The notes under the pieces: model-generated
The model's input: only the letters and a program-made list of their open reading frames with translations
Told to the model about the DNA's origin: nothing
Databases searched by the model: none
Program-made: the position numbers and the translations under genes
Assembly: GCF_900188385.1 (NCBI RefSeq)
Contig: NZ_FZOI01000005.1
Coordinates: 186,001-250,000 of the forward strand
Direction: 5' to 3'
Source of the DNA: Azospirillum sp. RU38E
Lineage (GTDB): Bacteria > Pseudomonadota > Alphaproteobacteria > Azospirillales > Azospirillaceae
DNA: 64,000 bases
Shown: positions 8,033 to 17,791 of the stretch, in pieces
How positions within the stretch are numbered: the stretch's first letter is position 1
Layout: every line of letters starts with the position of its first letter

Positions 8033-8884
8033 TCATAACAACGTTGCTCCCCTATCGGTCACGGGCGGGGGCCAGATCAGCCGCAGCGCCTGTTCCGGCC
8101 CCCGCCCGTGCGGCTGCCATTGTTTGGGATAGCCCAGGGAGACCTCTTCAAACCGCACCCCGTCACGCCAATGGGTGGCCGGCACATGCAGGTGGCCATG
8201 CACGCAGACCACAGCGCCGAACCGCTGGTGCCAGTCCTGCGTCCGCACCGTGCCGCACCAGGGGCTGAATCGGGGAATGCGGCGCAATGTCACCAGATCG
8301 GCCCGCAGCGGGAAATGGTTCACCAGGATGGTGGGCATTTCGGGCGGGCGTTCTGCCGTCAGCCGCTCCGCCGTGGCGGCCACCCGGGCCGCACACCAGG
8401 CGGCGCGGCTGTCATGGGGGGCGGGTGACAATCGCACCTCATCGGCGCTGCGCAGCCGATGTTCCCAGGCCCAGGCCAGCACATCGGCAGCCGCCACCGT
8501 CGCCGGGCGAAAGCTGTAATCATAGAGCAGGAACAGCGGCACGATCAGCACCGGCCCGCCAGGGCCGGGCCAGACAGGGTAGGGGTCTTCCGGGGTCAGC
8601 ACCCCATGGCGGCGGGCCACATCCAGCATGGCCTGATATTTTGCCTGCCCGCGCAGGGGGCCGTCGGGGCCGGGCAGGGTCCACAGCTCATGATTGCCCG
8701 GCACCCAGATCAGCCGGGCGAAACGCTGGGCCAGCAAGCTGAAAGCGTCGTCCAGATGGTCCGGCCGTTCGGCCACGTCCCCGGCCAGAATCAGCCAGTC
8801 ATCGCCATGGTCCGGCAGACTGGCCAGGGCGGCGCGATTTTCCGCCGCCGCCAGATGCAGGTCGGCGATGGCCCATAGCCGCAT
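8033..8884 (-). CDS. Calcineurin-like metallophosphoesterase
   Basis: 283 aa. The five signature blocks of the family are present in order: DLHL near the start, GDVAE (about 35), GNHE (about 63), the histidine in VNHFPLR (about 192) and GHLH (about 230). These residues bind a dinuclear metal centre. No signal peptide is seen, so it is cytoplasmic. The substrate cannot be told from sequence. Its ATG shares one base with the stop of the upstream tandem-receiver diguanylate cyclase, so it is coupled to a signalling gene. A link to c-di-GMP or nucleotide turnover is possible but not shown. Confidence 0.85.
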   Translation of the reverse strand: MRLWAIADLHLAAAENRAALASLPDHGDDWLILAGDVAERPDHLDDAFSLLAQRFARLIWVPGNHELWTLPGPDGPLRGQAKYQAMLDVARRHGVLTPEDPYPVWPGPGGPVLIVPLFLLYDYSFRPATVAAADVLAWAWEHRLRSADEVRLSPAPHDSRAAWCAARVAATAERLTAERPPEMPTILVNHFPLRADLVTLRRIPRFSPWCGTVRTQDWHQRFGAVVCVHGHLHVPATHWRDGVRFEEVSLGYPKQWQPHGRGPEQALRLIWPPPVTDRGATLL

Positions 8885-10137
8885 CAGCCCACCACCACCC
8901 GATTGCGCCCGGCCCGTTTGGCGGCATAGAGGGCGGCGTCGGCCGCCTCAATCAGGGTGCCGGCCTCGGCCTGCCCGTCATCCTGCACGATGCCGGCGCT
9001 GAAGGTGACGCGGAAATCCCCTATTCTGTGCGGTTGCACCAGCTGGGCAAACTGCACCCGCAGCGCGTCCAGGCGGCGCTGGGCATCGGCCAGCGGGGTG
9101 CGCGGCAGGATGATGGCGAATTCCTCCCCGCCATAGCGGCCGATATGGTCGCTGCGGCGCAGGTTCTGGCGCAGCAGCCGGGCCAGGGATTTGATCACCC
9201 GGTCGCCGCTGGCATGGCCCCGGCTGTCATTGACCTGCTTGAAATGGTCGATATCGATCATGGCGAGGCAGAGCGCGTCTCCCTCCCGCCGGACCCGCCC
9301 CAGCTCACTGACCAGCATCTCCTTGATGCTGCCATGGTTCAGGGTGCCGGTCAGGCTGTCGCGCACCATCAGGGCACGCAGCGCCCGTGCCCGCCGGGCG
9401 CGGGCCCGCGCCGTCTCCACCAGATCGCCCAGCTGCACCGGCTTGGTCAGAAAGGCGTCGCTGCCCAGGTTGACGGCACTGCGCCGGCTGTCCTGCCCGG
9501 CATCCCCGGTCAGGAAGACGATGGGCAAGGCGGTCAAATCCGCATGGCTGCGGATGACCGCCGCCAGTTCCAGGCCGGAACATTGCGGCATGTTCAGATC
9601 GGTGATCAGCAGGTCGGGGTCGCTGTCATGGATCGCCTCGATCACCAGGGTCGGATCGGCGATGCTGCGCACCTGCATCCCCGCCTGGGTCAGGGCGGCC
9701 AGATAAACCTGCCCCATCACCGGATCATCTTCGACCAGCAGAATGCGGAAAGGTTGCGGCGGCTGCATGTCCGTCAGCTCATCCAGCCGTTCCAGCAATG
9801 TCTGCGGGTCAACCGGCTGGCCCAGGAACGCCGCCGCCCCGGCCCGCACGGCCGCCAGCCGGGCAGCGAAATCCTGCTGATCCGCCGTGATGATCAGCGG
9901 GCAGCGCGTCTGCCCCGCCGCATCACGGGGCACCAGATCGGCCAGGGCCGGCATATGCTCGGCCAGCGGCTGCTGGCTCGCACCCAGAATGACCGCATCC
10001 GGCACCGCCTCTGCCATCCCGGCGGCCAGCTGCGCAGGATTGTCAAAAAACTGGACCGCATATCCGTAGAGTTGTAGGAAATCGATCAGGCTATCCCCGA
10101 GGCACGGGCCATCATCGAGGAAATATATCGTGCGCAT
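8884..10137 (-). CDS. Response-regulator diguanylate cyclase with two receivers
   Basis: 417 aa, PleD-like in layout. Receiver 1 (about 1-115) starts MRTIYFLDDGP but has VILGAS where the phosphoacceptor aspartate normally lies, so it is probably not phosphorylated. Receiver 2 (about 128-245) is complete: VEDD, DLNMP with the acceptor aspartate, and FLTKP. The GGDEF domain (about 250-417) has an intact active site GGEEF and an RRSD sequence five residues before it, matching the RxxD inhibitory site. It should make c-di-GMP under phosphorylation control with product feedback. The start at 10137 is chosen for its GGTGGA site; an upstream ATG at 10173 is less likely. No partner kinase is adjacent. 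Confidence 0.88.
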   Translation of the reverse strand: MRTIYFLDDGPCLGDSLIDFLQLYGYAVQFFDNPAQLAAGMAEAVPDAVILGASQQPLAEHMPALADLVPRDAAGQTRCPLIITADQQDFAARLAAVRAGAAAFLGQPVDPQTLLERLDELTDMQPPQPFRILLVEDDPVMGQVYLAALTQAGMQVRSIADPTLVIEAIHDSDPDLLITDLNMPQCSGLELAAVIRSHADLTALPIVFLTGDAGQDSRRSAVNLGSDAFLTKPVQLGDLVETARARARRARALRALMVRDSLTGTLNHGSIKEMLVSELGRVRREGDALCLAMIDIDHFKQVNDSRGHASGDRVIKSLARLLRQNLRRSDHIGRYGGEEFAIILPRTPLADAQRRLDALRVQFAQLVQPHRIGDFRVTFSAGIVQDDGQAEAGTLIEAADAALYAAKRAGRNRVVVG

Positions 10138-10539
10138 CGTTTGATCCACCCGCCGGCAACGGGCGGCCTTCATTCCAAAACGGCAACAGGACCATACGCC
10201 GTTGCCTTGATCAGAACCTATTGGTTCCGATCAATGCCCTCAAACGCCGGCGCCAACATCCGTTGGCTTGGCTTCACGCGGCACGTGCCGCGCGGCGGCA
10301 GTCGCAGCATTACCAAACCACGATGGGTTCTGCCCATCGTGGTTTGGTATAGCATGGGCACGGGGATTTTGCAGCGTTGCCACATGCCACCATAGGCCGT
10401 TTTGGACGGCTTCTTTAATAACTCAGTATGATTTTCTTTGTATGTTCCAAAATATCCGGGCACGCCATCTGCCATAAGCGACGTACAGGACGATCCTTCA
10501 TTCATGGCTGCCCCTATGCGGGGGCGGTATGCGCAAGAG
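10138..10539. other. Divergent intergenic region holding composite repeat copy B
   Basis: 402 bases between two diguanylate cyclase genes transcribed in opposite directions. Composite repeat copy B fills 10207-10352. The segment 10410-10450 is AT-rich and may hold the rightward promoter. No protein-coding frame here is convincing. Confidence 0.5.
10207..10352 (+). repeat. Composite multi-hairpin repeat, copy B
   Basis: Hairpin 1 TTGATCAGAACC-TATT-GGTTCCGATCAA without its centre spans 10207-10234 with one mismatch. Hairpin 2 is GCCAAC-ATCC-GTTGGC (10252-10267), followed by the linker TTGGCTTCACGCG. Hairpin 3 is the perfect palindrome CGCGGCACGTGCCGCG (10277-10292). A weak GCGGCAGTCGC stretch corresponds to hairpin 4. 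Hairpin 5 has a perfect 17-bp stem, 10311-10327 with 10333-10349, loop TTCTG, ending in GGTATAG. It shares loops and linkers with copies A and C while the hairpin 5 stem is unrelated in sequence. Confidence 0.8.
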
Positions 10540-13500
10540 ATGAACAGAAAAGCCAAAGCATTGATCTTTAATATTCTGGCAGGGTTCAGGCGGTGGTTTG
10601 GATACCGGGCCTGGATGGTGCTGTCGGCTTGCCTGCTGCTGGCGGGCGGATCAATGGCGGCGCCGGCTTCTGAGCGCTATTGGGAAGATCAGTCGGCGGT
10701 GATGTTCCAGCGCCTGGGGCGGGAACGCGGCTTGCCCGGCGATATCGTGACCGCTATTGCCCAGGATGGGGCGGGATTTATCTGGGTGGGCACGCCGGTG
10801 GGGCTGGCCCGTTATGATGGCTATCGTTTCACCCTGTTCCAGCCCGATCCGCGTGACCCTGCCTCTCTGCCCGATGGCTATGTCAATGCCCTGCATGTGG
10901 ACCGGGCGGGGCGGCTGTGGGTGGCCACCAACACGGGCGGTCTTGTCCGCTATGTGCCGGACACGGGCGGCTTTGCGCGCTACGCCGTCCATGCCGGTGG
11001 CCGGGGCGAGGTGCCGGTGGAACGCATCGCAGAGGATTTAAAAGGGGATTTATGGCTGGCCACGCGCGCCGGCCTGGTGCGGATGAACCCTGACAGCGGC
11101 GTGCTGCAAACCGTTCCCCTGGAAGGGCCGGCGCCCGTGATGGCGGGGATGGGCATTGATGTAACGGCCCTGCAGGTTGACCATGATGGCGTGCTGTGGA
11201 TCGGCACCAGCCGCGGCCTGCGGCGGAAGACGCAAGCTGACCCCGCGTTTCAGGATGCCGGGGCCCTGCTGCGGCAGGCAGGGTTGCCCGATGATGCCGC
11301 CATTTCCGCCCTGTTCAGCGATGATCAGGGCCGCTTATGGGTGGCCACCCGGTCGGGTTCCGTGCTCTGCCATGATCCGGCGCGCCAGACGGTGCGCCTT
11401 TATGATGTCCGGTTGGCAACGGATCAGATGACAGATCATCATGTGATCCAGGCTTTCCAGGATTTGCCGCCCATCGCGGGGGGCGATTCCCGTCGCCGCA
11501 TCTGGCTGGCGACCAGCCCCGGCGGTCTGCTGGAACTGGAGGAGGCGACGGGCACGGTGCGGCCCATCCGCCACGATCCAGCACTGGGCACCAGCCTCAG
11601 CGGTGACATCGTTCATATGATGCTGCGCGACCGGGCCGGGCTGATCTGGGTTGCCACGTGGGGCAGCGGGCTGAATGTGCATAATCCTGCCAATACCGGC
11701 ATTCTCTCGGTCTTCTATCTGCCGGGTCCGGCTGCCGCCCCCCGGCAGGCGCTGGTACGCTCTGCCCTGACCACCCGCGAGGGGGAAGTATGGCTGGGGC
11801 TGGAAGGGCAGGGGATTGAACGGCTGGACCCGGCCAGCGGCCGCCATTCTTGGCTGCTGCCGGGTACCGGCGATGGTGCGGCACTGCCGCGTGCCACGGT
11901 GCTTTCCCTGGCGCAGGATGCCGCGGGCGATGTCTGGATCGGCACCCTGCTGGGGTTGGTCCGCTATAACCGGCAGACCGGGCGGGTGGAGCGGGTGCCC
12001 CTGCCGGCTGGCCTGGACCTGCTGCCGGTTTACGCCATTCTGCCGGTGGAAGGCGCCCTGTGGCTGGCCAGCGATGGCTTGATCCGCTACGAACCGGCCA
12101 GCGGTGCTGTCACCCGTTATCGGCATGATCCCGATGATGAAGGCAGCCTGTCCGATGATCGGGTGCGCGTGCTGGCAGAGGCCCCTGGCGGGGCCATCTG
12201 GGTCGGCACCCATAATGGCCTGCATCTGTTGGATACCAGTCAGGGCCGGCTGCGGCGGGTGCAGAACCGTTCCTGGGATTTGCGCTCGCTGGCGCATAAT
12301 TTCATCACCGCCCTGCTCCATGACCGGAACGGACAGCTCTGGGTGGGGACGCTGGGCGGCGGTATCAGCGTTCAGGATAAGAACGCCGGTGAGGGGTATT
12401 TCCGCTTCCATCAGGTCAACAGCCGCAGCGGCCTGCCCGGCGACAGTGTCCATGCCCTGGTGCAGGATGCCGATGGCCGCGTCTGGGCCAATACGGAAGG
12501 CGGGCTGGCCCGCATCGATCCGGAAACCCTCAGCGTGCGGGCCTTTGATCTGGATGATGGGGTGGGGGTGCATGGGGCCAGCATGGCCGTCGGTGCCGCC
12601 CTGCCGGATGGCGCCCTGCTGTTCGGCGGGCGGGAAGGGCTCAGCATCGCGCGGCCGGCCTGGCTGCGCGACTGGACCTATCAGCCGCCGCTGGTGGTGA
12701 CGGATATGCGGATCGATAATCGGCCGGTGCCGTCCGCGGGCTTGAATAATGCCGTCAGCGCGGTTGCCGGTCGCCCGCCCAGCAGCCCGGCCCAGATTAT
12801 ACTGCCGCCGCACAGCCGCACGCTGGCCCTGTCCTTTGCCGCCCTGGATTTTGCCGGGCCGGATTCGGTGCGCTATGCCTATCATCTCAGCGGTTTTGAT
12901 GAGGGCTGGGTGCAGGCTGATGCCTTGAGCCGGACGGCCACCTATACCAACCTGCCGCCCGGTGATTATGTGCTGCGGCTGCGGGCCACCAACAAGGATG
13001 GGCAATGGGGGGCCAGCATCCGCTCCCTGGCGGTGAAGGTGCTGCCGGCCTGGTACCAGACCCTGTGGGCAAAGGCGGCGGCCCTTCTGCTGGGGCTGGG
13101 GCTGGTGGCGCTGCTGGTGCAGGCCCGCACGGCCGCCCTGCGTCACCAGCGCCGACGCCTGGAATCGGTGGTGGCGGACCGCACCCGTGACCTGATGGAC
13201 GCCAATGCCGAGCTGCAGCGGCTGGCCAGCACCGACCCGCTGACCGGTCTGTTGAACCGGCGGCGGTTCGATGAACTGTCCCAGGCGGAGATTGAGCGGG
13301 CGTCCCGCTATGCCCGCCCGCTCAGCCTGCTGCTGATTGATCTGGACCATTTCAAGCGCATCAATGACACGCATGGCCACGCCATGGGCGACGTCGCCTT
13401 GCAGGAGGCGGCGCGCCGTCTGCTGGCGGCGGTGCGCTCCACCGACCGGGTGGCGCGCTATGGCGGGGAGGAAATGGCCGTGCTGCTGCCGGAAACCCCG

Positions 13501-13749
13501 CTGGCAGAGGCGCAGGAACTGGCGGAACGGCTGCGCCGGGTGATCAGCGACCTGCCGATCAGCCATGAAGGGCTGGCCGTGCGGGTGACGGCCAGCCTGG
13601 GGGTGGCCAGTTTCCAGGCCGCGGATGGGGACATTGCCCACCTGCTGGGCCGGGCCGATGCCGCGCTTTATGTCGCCAAGCAGCAGGGCCGCGACCGGGT
13701 GGTGGTCGCCGACGATGCGTCCAACGCCGCTGCGGCGGCATCAGCATAA
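10540..13749 (+). CDS. Beta-propeller sensor diguanylate cyclase
   Basis: 1069 aa from the ATG at 10540; an ATG at 10504 with an AGGA site is an alternative. A signal/anchor helix (about 23-40) precedes a long periplasmic region of two-component-regulator propeller repeats (about 55-690), each ending in patterns like GFIWVGT, RLWVATN, GLIWVAT, DVWIGT and QLWVGT. A Y_Y_Y domain follows (about 770-835, ATYTNLPPGDYVLRLRA), then a membrane helix (about 842-862) and a cytoplasmic GGDEF domain with GGEEM near 975 and an RSTD inhibitory site before it. It looks like a one-protein sensor that makes c-di-GMP when the propeller binds a ligand, perhaps a glycan as in hybrid two-component sensors. It converges on the cys operon. 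Confidence 0.88.
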   Translation: MNRKAKALIFNILAGFRRWFGYRAWMVLSACLLLAGGSMAAPASERYWEDQSAVMFQRLGRERGLPGDIVTAIAQDGAGFIWVGTPVGLARYDGYRFTLFQPDPRDPASLPDGYVNALHVDRAGRLWVATNTGGLVRYVPDTGGFARYAVHAGGRGEVPVERIAEDLKGDLWLATRAGLVRMNPDSGVLQTVPLEGPAPVMAGMGIDVTALQVDHDGVLWIGTSRGLRRKTQADPAFQDAGALLRQAGLPDDAAISALFSDDQGRLWVATRSGSVLCHDPARQTVRLYDVRLATDQMTDHHVIQAFQDLPPIAGGDSRRRIWLATSPGGLLELEEATGTVRPIRHDPALGTSLSGDIVHMMLRDRAGLIWVATWGSGLNVHNPANTGILSVFYLPGPAAAPRQALVRSALTTREGEVWLGLEGQGIERLDPASGRHSWLLPGTGDGAALPRATVLSLAQDAAGDVWIGTLLGLVRYNRQTGRVERVPLPAGLDLLPVYAILPVEGALWLASDGLIRYEPASGAVTRYRHDPDDEGSLSDDRVRVLAEAPGGAIWVGTHNGLHLLDTSQGRLRRVQNRSWDLRSLAHNFITALLHDRNGQLWVGTLGGGISVQDKNAGEGYFRFHQVNSRSGLPGDSVHALVQDADGRVWANTEGGLARIDPETLSVRAFDLDDGVGVHGASMAVGAALPDGALLFGGREGLSIARPAWLRDWTYQPPLVVTDMRIDNRPVPSAGLNNAVSAVAGRPPSSPAQIILPPHSRTLALSFAALDFAGPDSVRYAYHLSGFDEGWVQADALSRTATYTNLPPGDYVLRLRATNKDGQWGASIRSLAVKVLPAWYQTLWAKAAALLLGLGLVALLVQARTAALRHQRRRLESVVADRTRDLMDANAELQRLASTDPLTGLLNRRRFDELSQAEIERASRYARPLSLLLIDLDHFKRINDTHGHAMGDVALQEAARRLLAAVRSTDRVARYGGEEMAVLLPETPLAEAQELAERLRRVISDLPISHEGLAVRVTASLGVASFQAADGDIAHLLGRADAALYVAKQQGRDRVVVADDASNAAAAASA

Positions 13750-13780
13750 AAAGGGGCGGCCTGTGACGGCCGCCCCCTGT
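13747..13780 (-). terminator. Rho-independent terminator of the cys operon
   Basis: GGGGCGGCC (13753-13761) pairs with GGCCGCCCC (13768-13776) around a six-base loop. On the minus strand the stem is followed by TTTTT. It lies 5-10 bases beyond the cysNC stop and may also serve the convergent diguanylate cyclase gene. Confidence 0.8.
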
Positions 13781-13785
13781 CACAT

Positions 13786-15711
13786 TTAAATACCCACAGC
13801 GTGACCGTCGGCCTGGTCCAGGGCCAGGTTGCGGCGGATATGGGCGATCAGCAGTTCGGTGGTGGTGGGGATGTCGAATTCCGCCGTATCCAGCACCAGA
13901 TCGGGGCTGGTCGGGGCCTCGAACGGGGCGGACACGCCGGTGAACTGGGCGATCTTGCCGTCGCGGGCGGCGGCGTAAAGGCCCTTGGGGTCACGCTGGG
14001 CGCAGGTATTGACGTCGGCCTTCACCCACACTTCATGGAACCCGTCACCGATGATGGAGCGCGCCAGCGCGCGCAGTTCCGCGGTGGGGGAGATCAGGCT
14101 GACCAGCACGACGCTGCCATTTTCCGCCATCAGCTTGGCCACTTCGGCCACGCGGCGGACATTTTCCAGCCGCTCGGCCGGGCTGAAGCCCAGATCCTTG
14201 TTCAGGCCCTTGCGCAGATTGTCGCCATCCAGCACCAGCACGCGCCAGCCATCGTCGAACAGGCGGCGCTGCGCGCCCATGGCCACGGTGGACTTGCCGG
14301 CACCCGACAGGCCGGACAGCCACAGCACACCACCGCGATGGCCGTTGCGCGCCTCAAACGCCGCACGGTCAACGGAGCTGTCAACCGCCGTCACCGGGCC
14401 TTTAACGCTGGCGGCATTCTCCGCCGCCCCCAGCACCACGGCCCCACCGACGATGCGGGTGCCACGGGCAAGGCCCGCGCGACCGGTGATCGGCAGATCG
14501 GTATGGGGGTCAAAGGCGATGGGGGCCGCACTGCGCAGCACAATCTCCGCGATACCGCCCTGGCCCAGTTCCTGGGTGTCAGCATCGTTGAGGTTTTCCA
14601 CATCGACGATGCGTTCGAACTTCTCCACCACCACGGCATGTTCGGCCGTGGTCAGGCGCAGGGTCAGGCGGGAACCGACGACCAGCGGTTCGCTGTCCAG
14701 CCAGAAGGCCCGCACGCGCAGCGCCAGCGCCAGATGCGGCATATGGCCGGCGGGCGCGATGATCTGGCCACGCGCCAGGGCCGCATCTTCAATGAAGGAG
14801 ATGGCGGCGGACTGGCCGGCGCGGGCGAACTGTTCGCCATCGCCGCGACCGGTATCGATGCTGGCCACCGTGGCCGGCTGGCCGGTGGGGGCGATTTCCA
14901 CCTTGTCGCCTAAGCGGATGCGGCCCGTCTCGATCCGGCCCACGGCCATACGGCGGTCGCCGCGACGATACACGTCCTGGATCGGCATCCGGAAGGTGGC
15001 ATCGGCCCGGCCTGCCGGCGGGGTCAGCAAATCCAGCGCTTCCAGCAGGGTCGGCCCCTGATACCAGCCCATCTGCTGGCTGCGCGTGGCGATATTGTCG
15101 CCATGGCGCGCCGACAGCGGGATGACATAGAGCGGCTGCATCCCCAGCTTGGCCAGATAGGCCGAAACTTCGTCCTTCACCGCCTGCCACGCCGCCTCCG
15201 CATGGCCCATCAGGTCCATCTTGTTGACGGCGACGATCACCTTGGTGACGCCCAGCAGCGACAGCAGATAGGCATGGCGTCGGGTCTGTTCCGACACGCC
15301 GCGTTCGGCATCCGTCACCAGCACGGCGGCATCGGCACCCGACGCCCCCGTCACCATGTTGCGCAGGAATTCGCGGTGGCCCGGCGCATCGATGATGACA
15401 TAGGGGCGCTTGGCTGTTTTGAACCAGATGCGCGTGGTATCCAGGGTGATGCCCTGGTCACGTTCGATCTGCAAGGCGTCCAGCAGGAAGGACCATTCCA
15501 GTTCCAGCCCGCGCTGGCTGGAAACCTTCTGCAATTCGGCCAGACGGCCTTCCGGCAGGCTGTCGGTATCATGCAGCAAACGACCGATCAGGGTGGATTT
15601 GCCATGGTCGACATGGCCGACAATCACGATCGGATAGGGGGCCTGGGCCTTGCGGGGGGCCAGGACCGGGGCTTCGGCGCGCGGGGCGGCCAGGGTAGCG
15701 GCGGGTGCCAT
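13786..15711 (-). CDS. cysNC: Sulfate adenylyltransferase large subunit fused to APS kinase
   Basis: 641 aa bifunctional enzyme. Residues about 25-440 are the GTPase subunit CysN, with [18 protein letters not shown] and NKMD guanine-binding motifs; it drives sulfate activation to APS with CysD. Residues about 455-641 are APS kinase, with the P-loop GLSGAGKST and [11 protein letters not shown], making PAPS. The fusion is the NodQ-type form. It is the last gene of the sulfate operon, 24 bases after cysD, and ends at a strong terminator. Its upstream cysH-type reductase has Fe-S cysteines and may use APS directly, in which case the kinase could serve sulfation. Confidence 0.95.
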   Translation of the reverse strand: MAPAATLAAPRAEAPVLAPRKAQAPYPIVIVGHVDHGKSTLIGRLLHDTDSLPEGRLAELQKVSSQRGLELEWSFLLDALQIERDQGITLDTTRIWFKTAKRPYVIIDAPGHREFLRNMVTGASGADAAVLVTDAERGVSEQTRRHAYLLSLLGVTKVIVAVNKMDLMGHAEAAWQAVKDEVSAYLAKLGMQPLYVIPLSARHGDNIATRSQQMGWYQGPTLLEALDLLTPPAGRADATFRMPIQDVYRRGDRRMAVGRIETGRIRLGDKVEIAPTGQPATVASIDTGRGDGEQFARAGQSAAISFIEDAALARGQIIAPAGHMPHLALALRVRAFWLDSEPLVVGSRLTLRLTTAEHAVVVEKFERIVDVENLNDADTQELGQGGIAEIVLRSAAPIAFDPHTDLPITGRAGLARGTRIVGGAVVLGAAENAASVKGPVTAVDSSVDRAAFEARNGHRGGVLWLSGLSGAGKSTVAMGAQRRLFDDGWRVLVLDGDNLRKGLNKDLGFSPAERLENVRRVAEVAKLMAENGSVVLVSLISPTAELRALARSIIGDGFHEVWVKADVNTCAQRDPKGLYAAARDGKIAQFTGVSAPFEAPTSPDLVLDTAEFDIPTTTELLIAHIRRNLALDQADGHAVGI

Positions 15712-15735
15712 GATCTTGCTCTTTTCCGCGAAGGC

Positions 15736-16554
15736 TTAGAGATAACCGGTGGTGCGCAGGCGTTCGAAGGCGTCTTCGGCCTCATGGTCCATGGACCGGC
15801 CGGCGCGTTCGGGCGTGCGGGTATTCTCCAGTTCCTCGATGATTTCCTCGATGGTGCTGGCGTTGCTGTCCACCGGGAAGGTGATGCCGATTTCACCCAG
15901 CGAGCGGAAGCGCTTGCCATCCTTGGCGAAATAGAGCGGCACCAGGGGGATTTCTTCCCGCTGGATATAGCGCCACACGTCCAACTCGGTCCAGGCCAGC
16001 AGCGGATGCACGCGCATATGGGTGCCGGGTGCGCGTTCGATGGTGAACTGGTCCCAGAATTCCGGCGGCTGGTTGGCCGCCTGCCAGGAACCATCCAGCC
16101 CGCGCGGGCTGAAAATGCGTTCCTTGGCGCGGGTGGCCTGCTCGTCGCGGCGGATGCCGGTGATCAGCCCGTCAAACTGGTACTTTTCCAGGGCCGCCGC
16201 CAGACCCAGCGACTTGCGCGCCGCCACACGGGTGCCCGGCGGCAGGGTCGGGTCCGTCATCTCAATCGGCGGGCACTCATCCTTGATCAGGTTCAGGCCC
16301 CATTCCTTGGTGTACCGGTCACGAAATTCGTACGATTCCGGGAATTCCAGGCCGGTATCCAGGTGCGCCACCGGGAAGGGAAGCTCGCCTAAGAAGGCCT
16401 TGCGGCACAGCCAGATCAGGACATTGCTGTCCTTGCCCAGCGACCAGAGCAGACCCAGCCGCTTCAGGCGTACACGCGCCTCGCGCAGGATATAGATGCT
16501 CTGGGCTTCCAGTTGATCGAGATGGTCGAGATGCTGTTGATCGAGGCTGCTCAT
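15736..16554 (-). CDS. cysD: Sulfate adenylyltransferase small subunit
   Basis: 272 aa. It catalyses adenylyl transfer from ATP to sulfate with CysN. The ATP-pyrophosphatase loop LWSLGKDSNV is at about 53-62, and the family segments VAHLDTGLEFPESYEFRD and ITGIRRDEQATRAKER are present, ending GRSMDHEAEDAFERLRTTGYL as is usual. The start at 16554 (MSSLDQQHLDHL) follows a GGAGG-like site (TTTGGAGGCTCCCA region is just upstream on the other strand); the longer frame would run into cysH. It sits 17 bases after cysH and 24 before cysNC. Confidence 0.94.
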   Translation of the reverse strand: MSSLDQQHLDHLDQLEAQSIYILREARVRLKRLGLLWSLGKDSNVLIWLCRKAFLGELPFPVAHLDTGLEFPESYEFRDRYTKEWGLNLIKDECPPIEMTDPTLPPGTRVAARKSLGLAAALEKYQFDGLITGIRRDEQATRAKERIFSPRGLDGSWQAANQPPEFWDQFTIERAPGTHMRVHPLLAWTELDVWRYIQREEIPLVPLYFAKDGKRFRSLGEIGITFPVDSNASTIEEIIEELENTRTPERAGRSMDHEAEDAFERLRTTGYL

Positions 16555-16571
16555 TTGGAGGCTCCCACCCC

Positions 16572-17285
16572 TTAGCTGTTTATCGGGGAAAGCGGCAGGT
16601 GGATTCCGCATTCCGTCTTTTCCTGGCCGCGCCAGCGGCCGGCTCGAATGTCTTCACCGGGGGCGACCCGGTCGGTACAGGGCATACAGCCGATGGAAGG
16701 ATAGCCATCCTCCTCCAGCGGATGCCGGGGCAGGTCATACCGGTCCAGATAGGCTTCCACATCCGCCCGGTCCCAACCGGCCAGCGGGTTGATCTTGATC
16801 CGGCCATCCGCCGCCTCAAACAAGGGCAGTTCGATGCGGGTGGTGGCCTGATAGCGTTTGCGTCCGGTGATCCAAGCGTCAAACGGGGCCAAGCCCGCAT
16901 CCAGAACCTTCACCTTGCGGAAATCGCAGCAGGCCAGGTTATCGGCCCGCCACAGCACGCCATCCTTGTCGTGCGTCGCCTCCGCCTCTGGCGTCGGCGA
17001 CAGCTCGCGGATACCGGTCAGGCCCAGGCGCTGTTCCAGGGTGCGGCGATAGCGCAGCGTCTCCCCGAACAGCTTGCGGGTATTGACGAACAGCACCGGC
17101 AGCGACGGGTCAATCTGCGCAATCTGGTGCAGCAGCACCGCCGATTCCGTCCCGAAGGACGACACCAGCGCCAGCTGGCCCTTGAACACCTCTTCGATCA
17201 GCGGGCGCAGCAGCGCCTCGCCTTCCAGATGGCCATAGGCGGCGGTCAAATCGCGCGCCTTCGCGGCCAGCGCTTTCATGCTCAT
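16572..17285 (-). CDS. cysH: Adenylyl-sulfate (APS/PAPS) reductase
   Basis: 237 aa, cytoplasmic. It reduces activated sulfate to sulfite using thioredoxin-type thiols. The PP-loop-like SSFGTESAVLLHQ (about 42-54), the catalytic-cysteine motif KTECGIHLP near the C-terminus, and two cysteine pairs (ACCDFRK and GCMPCT) are seen. The paired cysteines are the 4Fe-4S ligands typical of APS-using reductases, so APS is the likelier substrate even though an APS kinase is encoded nearby. The ATG overlaps the stop of the DUF934 gene as ATGA. Confidence 0.93.
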   Translation of the reverse strand: MSMKALAAKARDLTAAYGHLEGEALLRPLIEEVFKGQLALVSSFGTESAVLLHQIAQIDPSLPVLFVNTRKLFGETLRYRRTLEQRLGLTGIRELSPTPEAEATHDKDGVLWRADNLACCDFRKVKVLDAGLAPFDAWITGRKRYQATTRIELPLFEAADGRIKINPLAGWDRADVEAYLDRYDLPRHPLEEDGYPSIGCMPCTDRVAPGEDIRAGRWRGQEKTECGIHLPLSPINS

Positions 17286-17791
17286 CCCTCGACCTCTGCC
17301 TTCAGATGCCGGCGCAGCAGGGAGACGGTGCCGTGATCCTGCAAAGCCGGCTGATAGGCGATAGAAATTTCTGTCAGCGCATGGGCCCAGGCGGGGCCGA
17401 CGCGATCGGCCGGCACCACCACCGTATCCACGCCCAACCGGGTCAGGAACTGATACTGGTCGGGGATGATATGGCCGAAGGCGCGGATTTCGCCCTTGTA
17501 GCCAAACCGCTCCCGCAGCTCGCGGGCGGCGGAAAAGGCGCGGCCATCGCGGAATTTGGGGAACTCCACGGCCACCACACCCAGATGGGCCAGATCATCC
17601 GCCAGTTCCGTGGCCAACTGATTGGATTTCAACCGCACCCCCACCGGCTGGCCGCGCGCGATCAACGCATCGCGCTCCGCCCGCCAGCGTTCCAGGGAAA
17701 CGATCACCCCACCTTCGGCGGGCAGGGCCGCATCATCGGCCAGATCGGTCCAGCGGTCTTCGATCTCCTGACCATGATCAAGCACGGGCAT
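17282..17791 (-). CDS. DUF934 family protein
   Basis: 169 aa, soluble. DUF934 proteins accompany sulfite reductase and cysH genes in many proteobacteria but their biochemical role is not settled to my knowledge. Visible family segments are GVRLKSNQLATELADDLAHLGVVAVEFPKFRDGRAFS and REL-RERFGYKGEIRAFG, here given only as positions about 52-110. The start at 17791 (MPVLDHGQEIED) overlaps the 3' end of cysI by 14 bases, and the stop overlaps cysH by 4, so it is locked between the two reductases. A structural or electron-delivery helper for reduction of sulfite is a fair guess. Confidence 0.85.
   Translation of the reverse strand: MPVLDHGQEIEDRWTDLADDAALPAEGGVIVSLERWRAERDALIARGQPVGVRLKSNQLATELADDLAHLGVVAVEFPKFRDGRAFSAARELRERFGYKGEIRAFGHIIPDQYQFLTRLGVDTVVVPADRVGPAWAHALTEISIAYQPALQDHGTVSLLRRHLKAEVEG

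Noticed and set aside
11335-13641. 768-codon minus-strand frame opposite the propeller cyclase
   Set aside because: Low-complexity, no domain pattern; it mirrors the + strand propeller gene.
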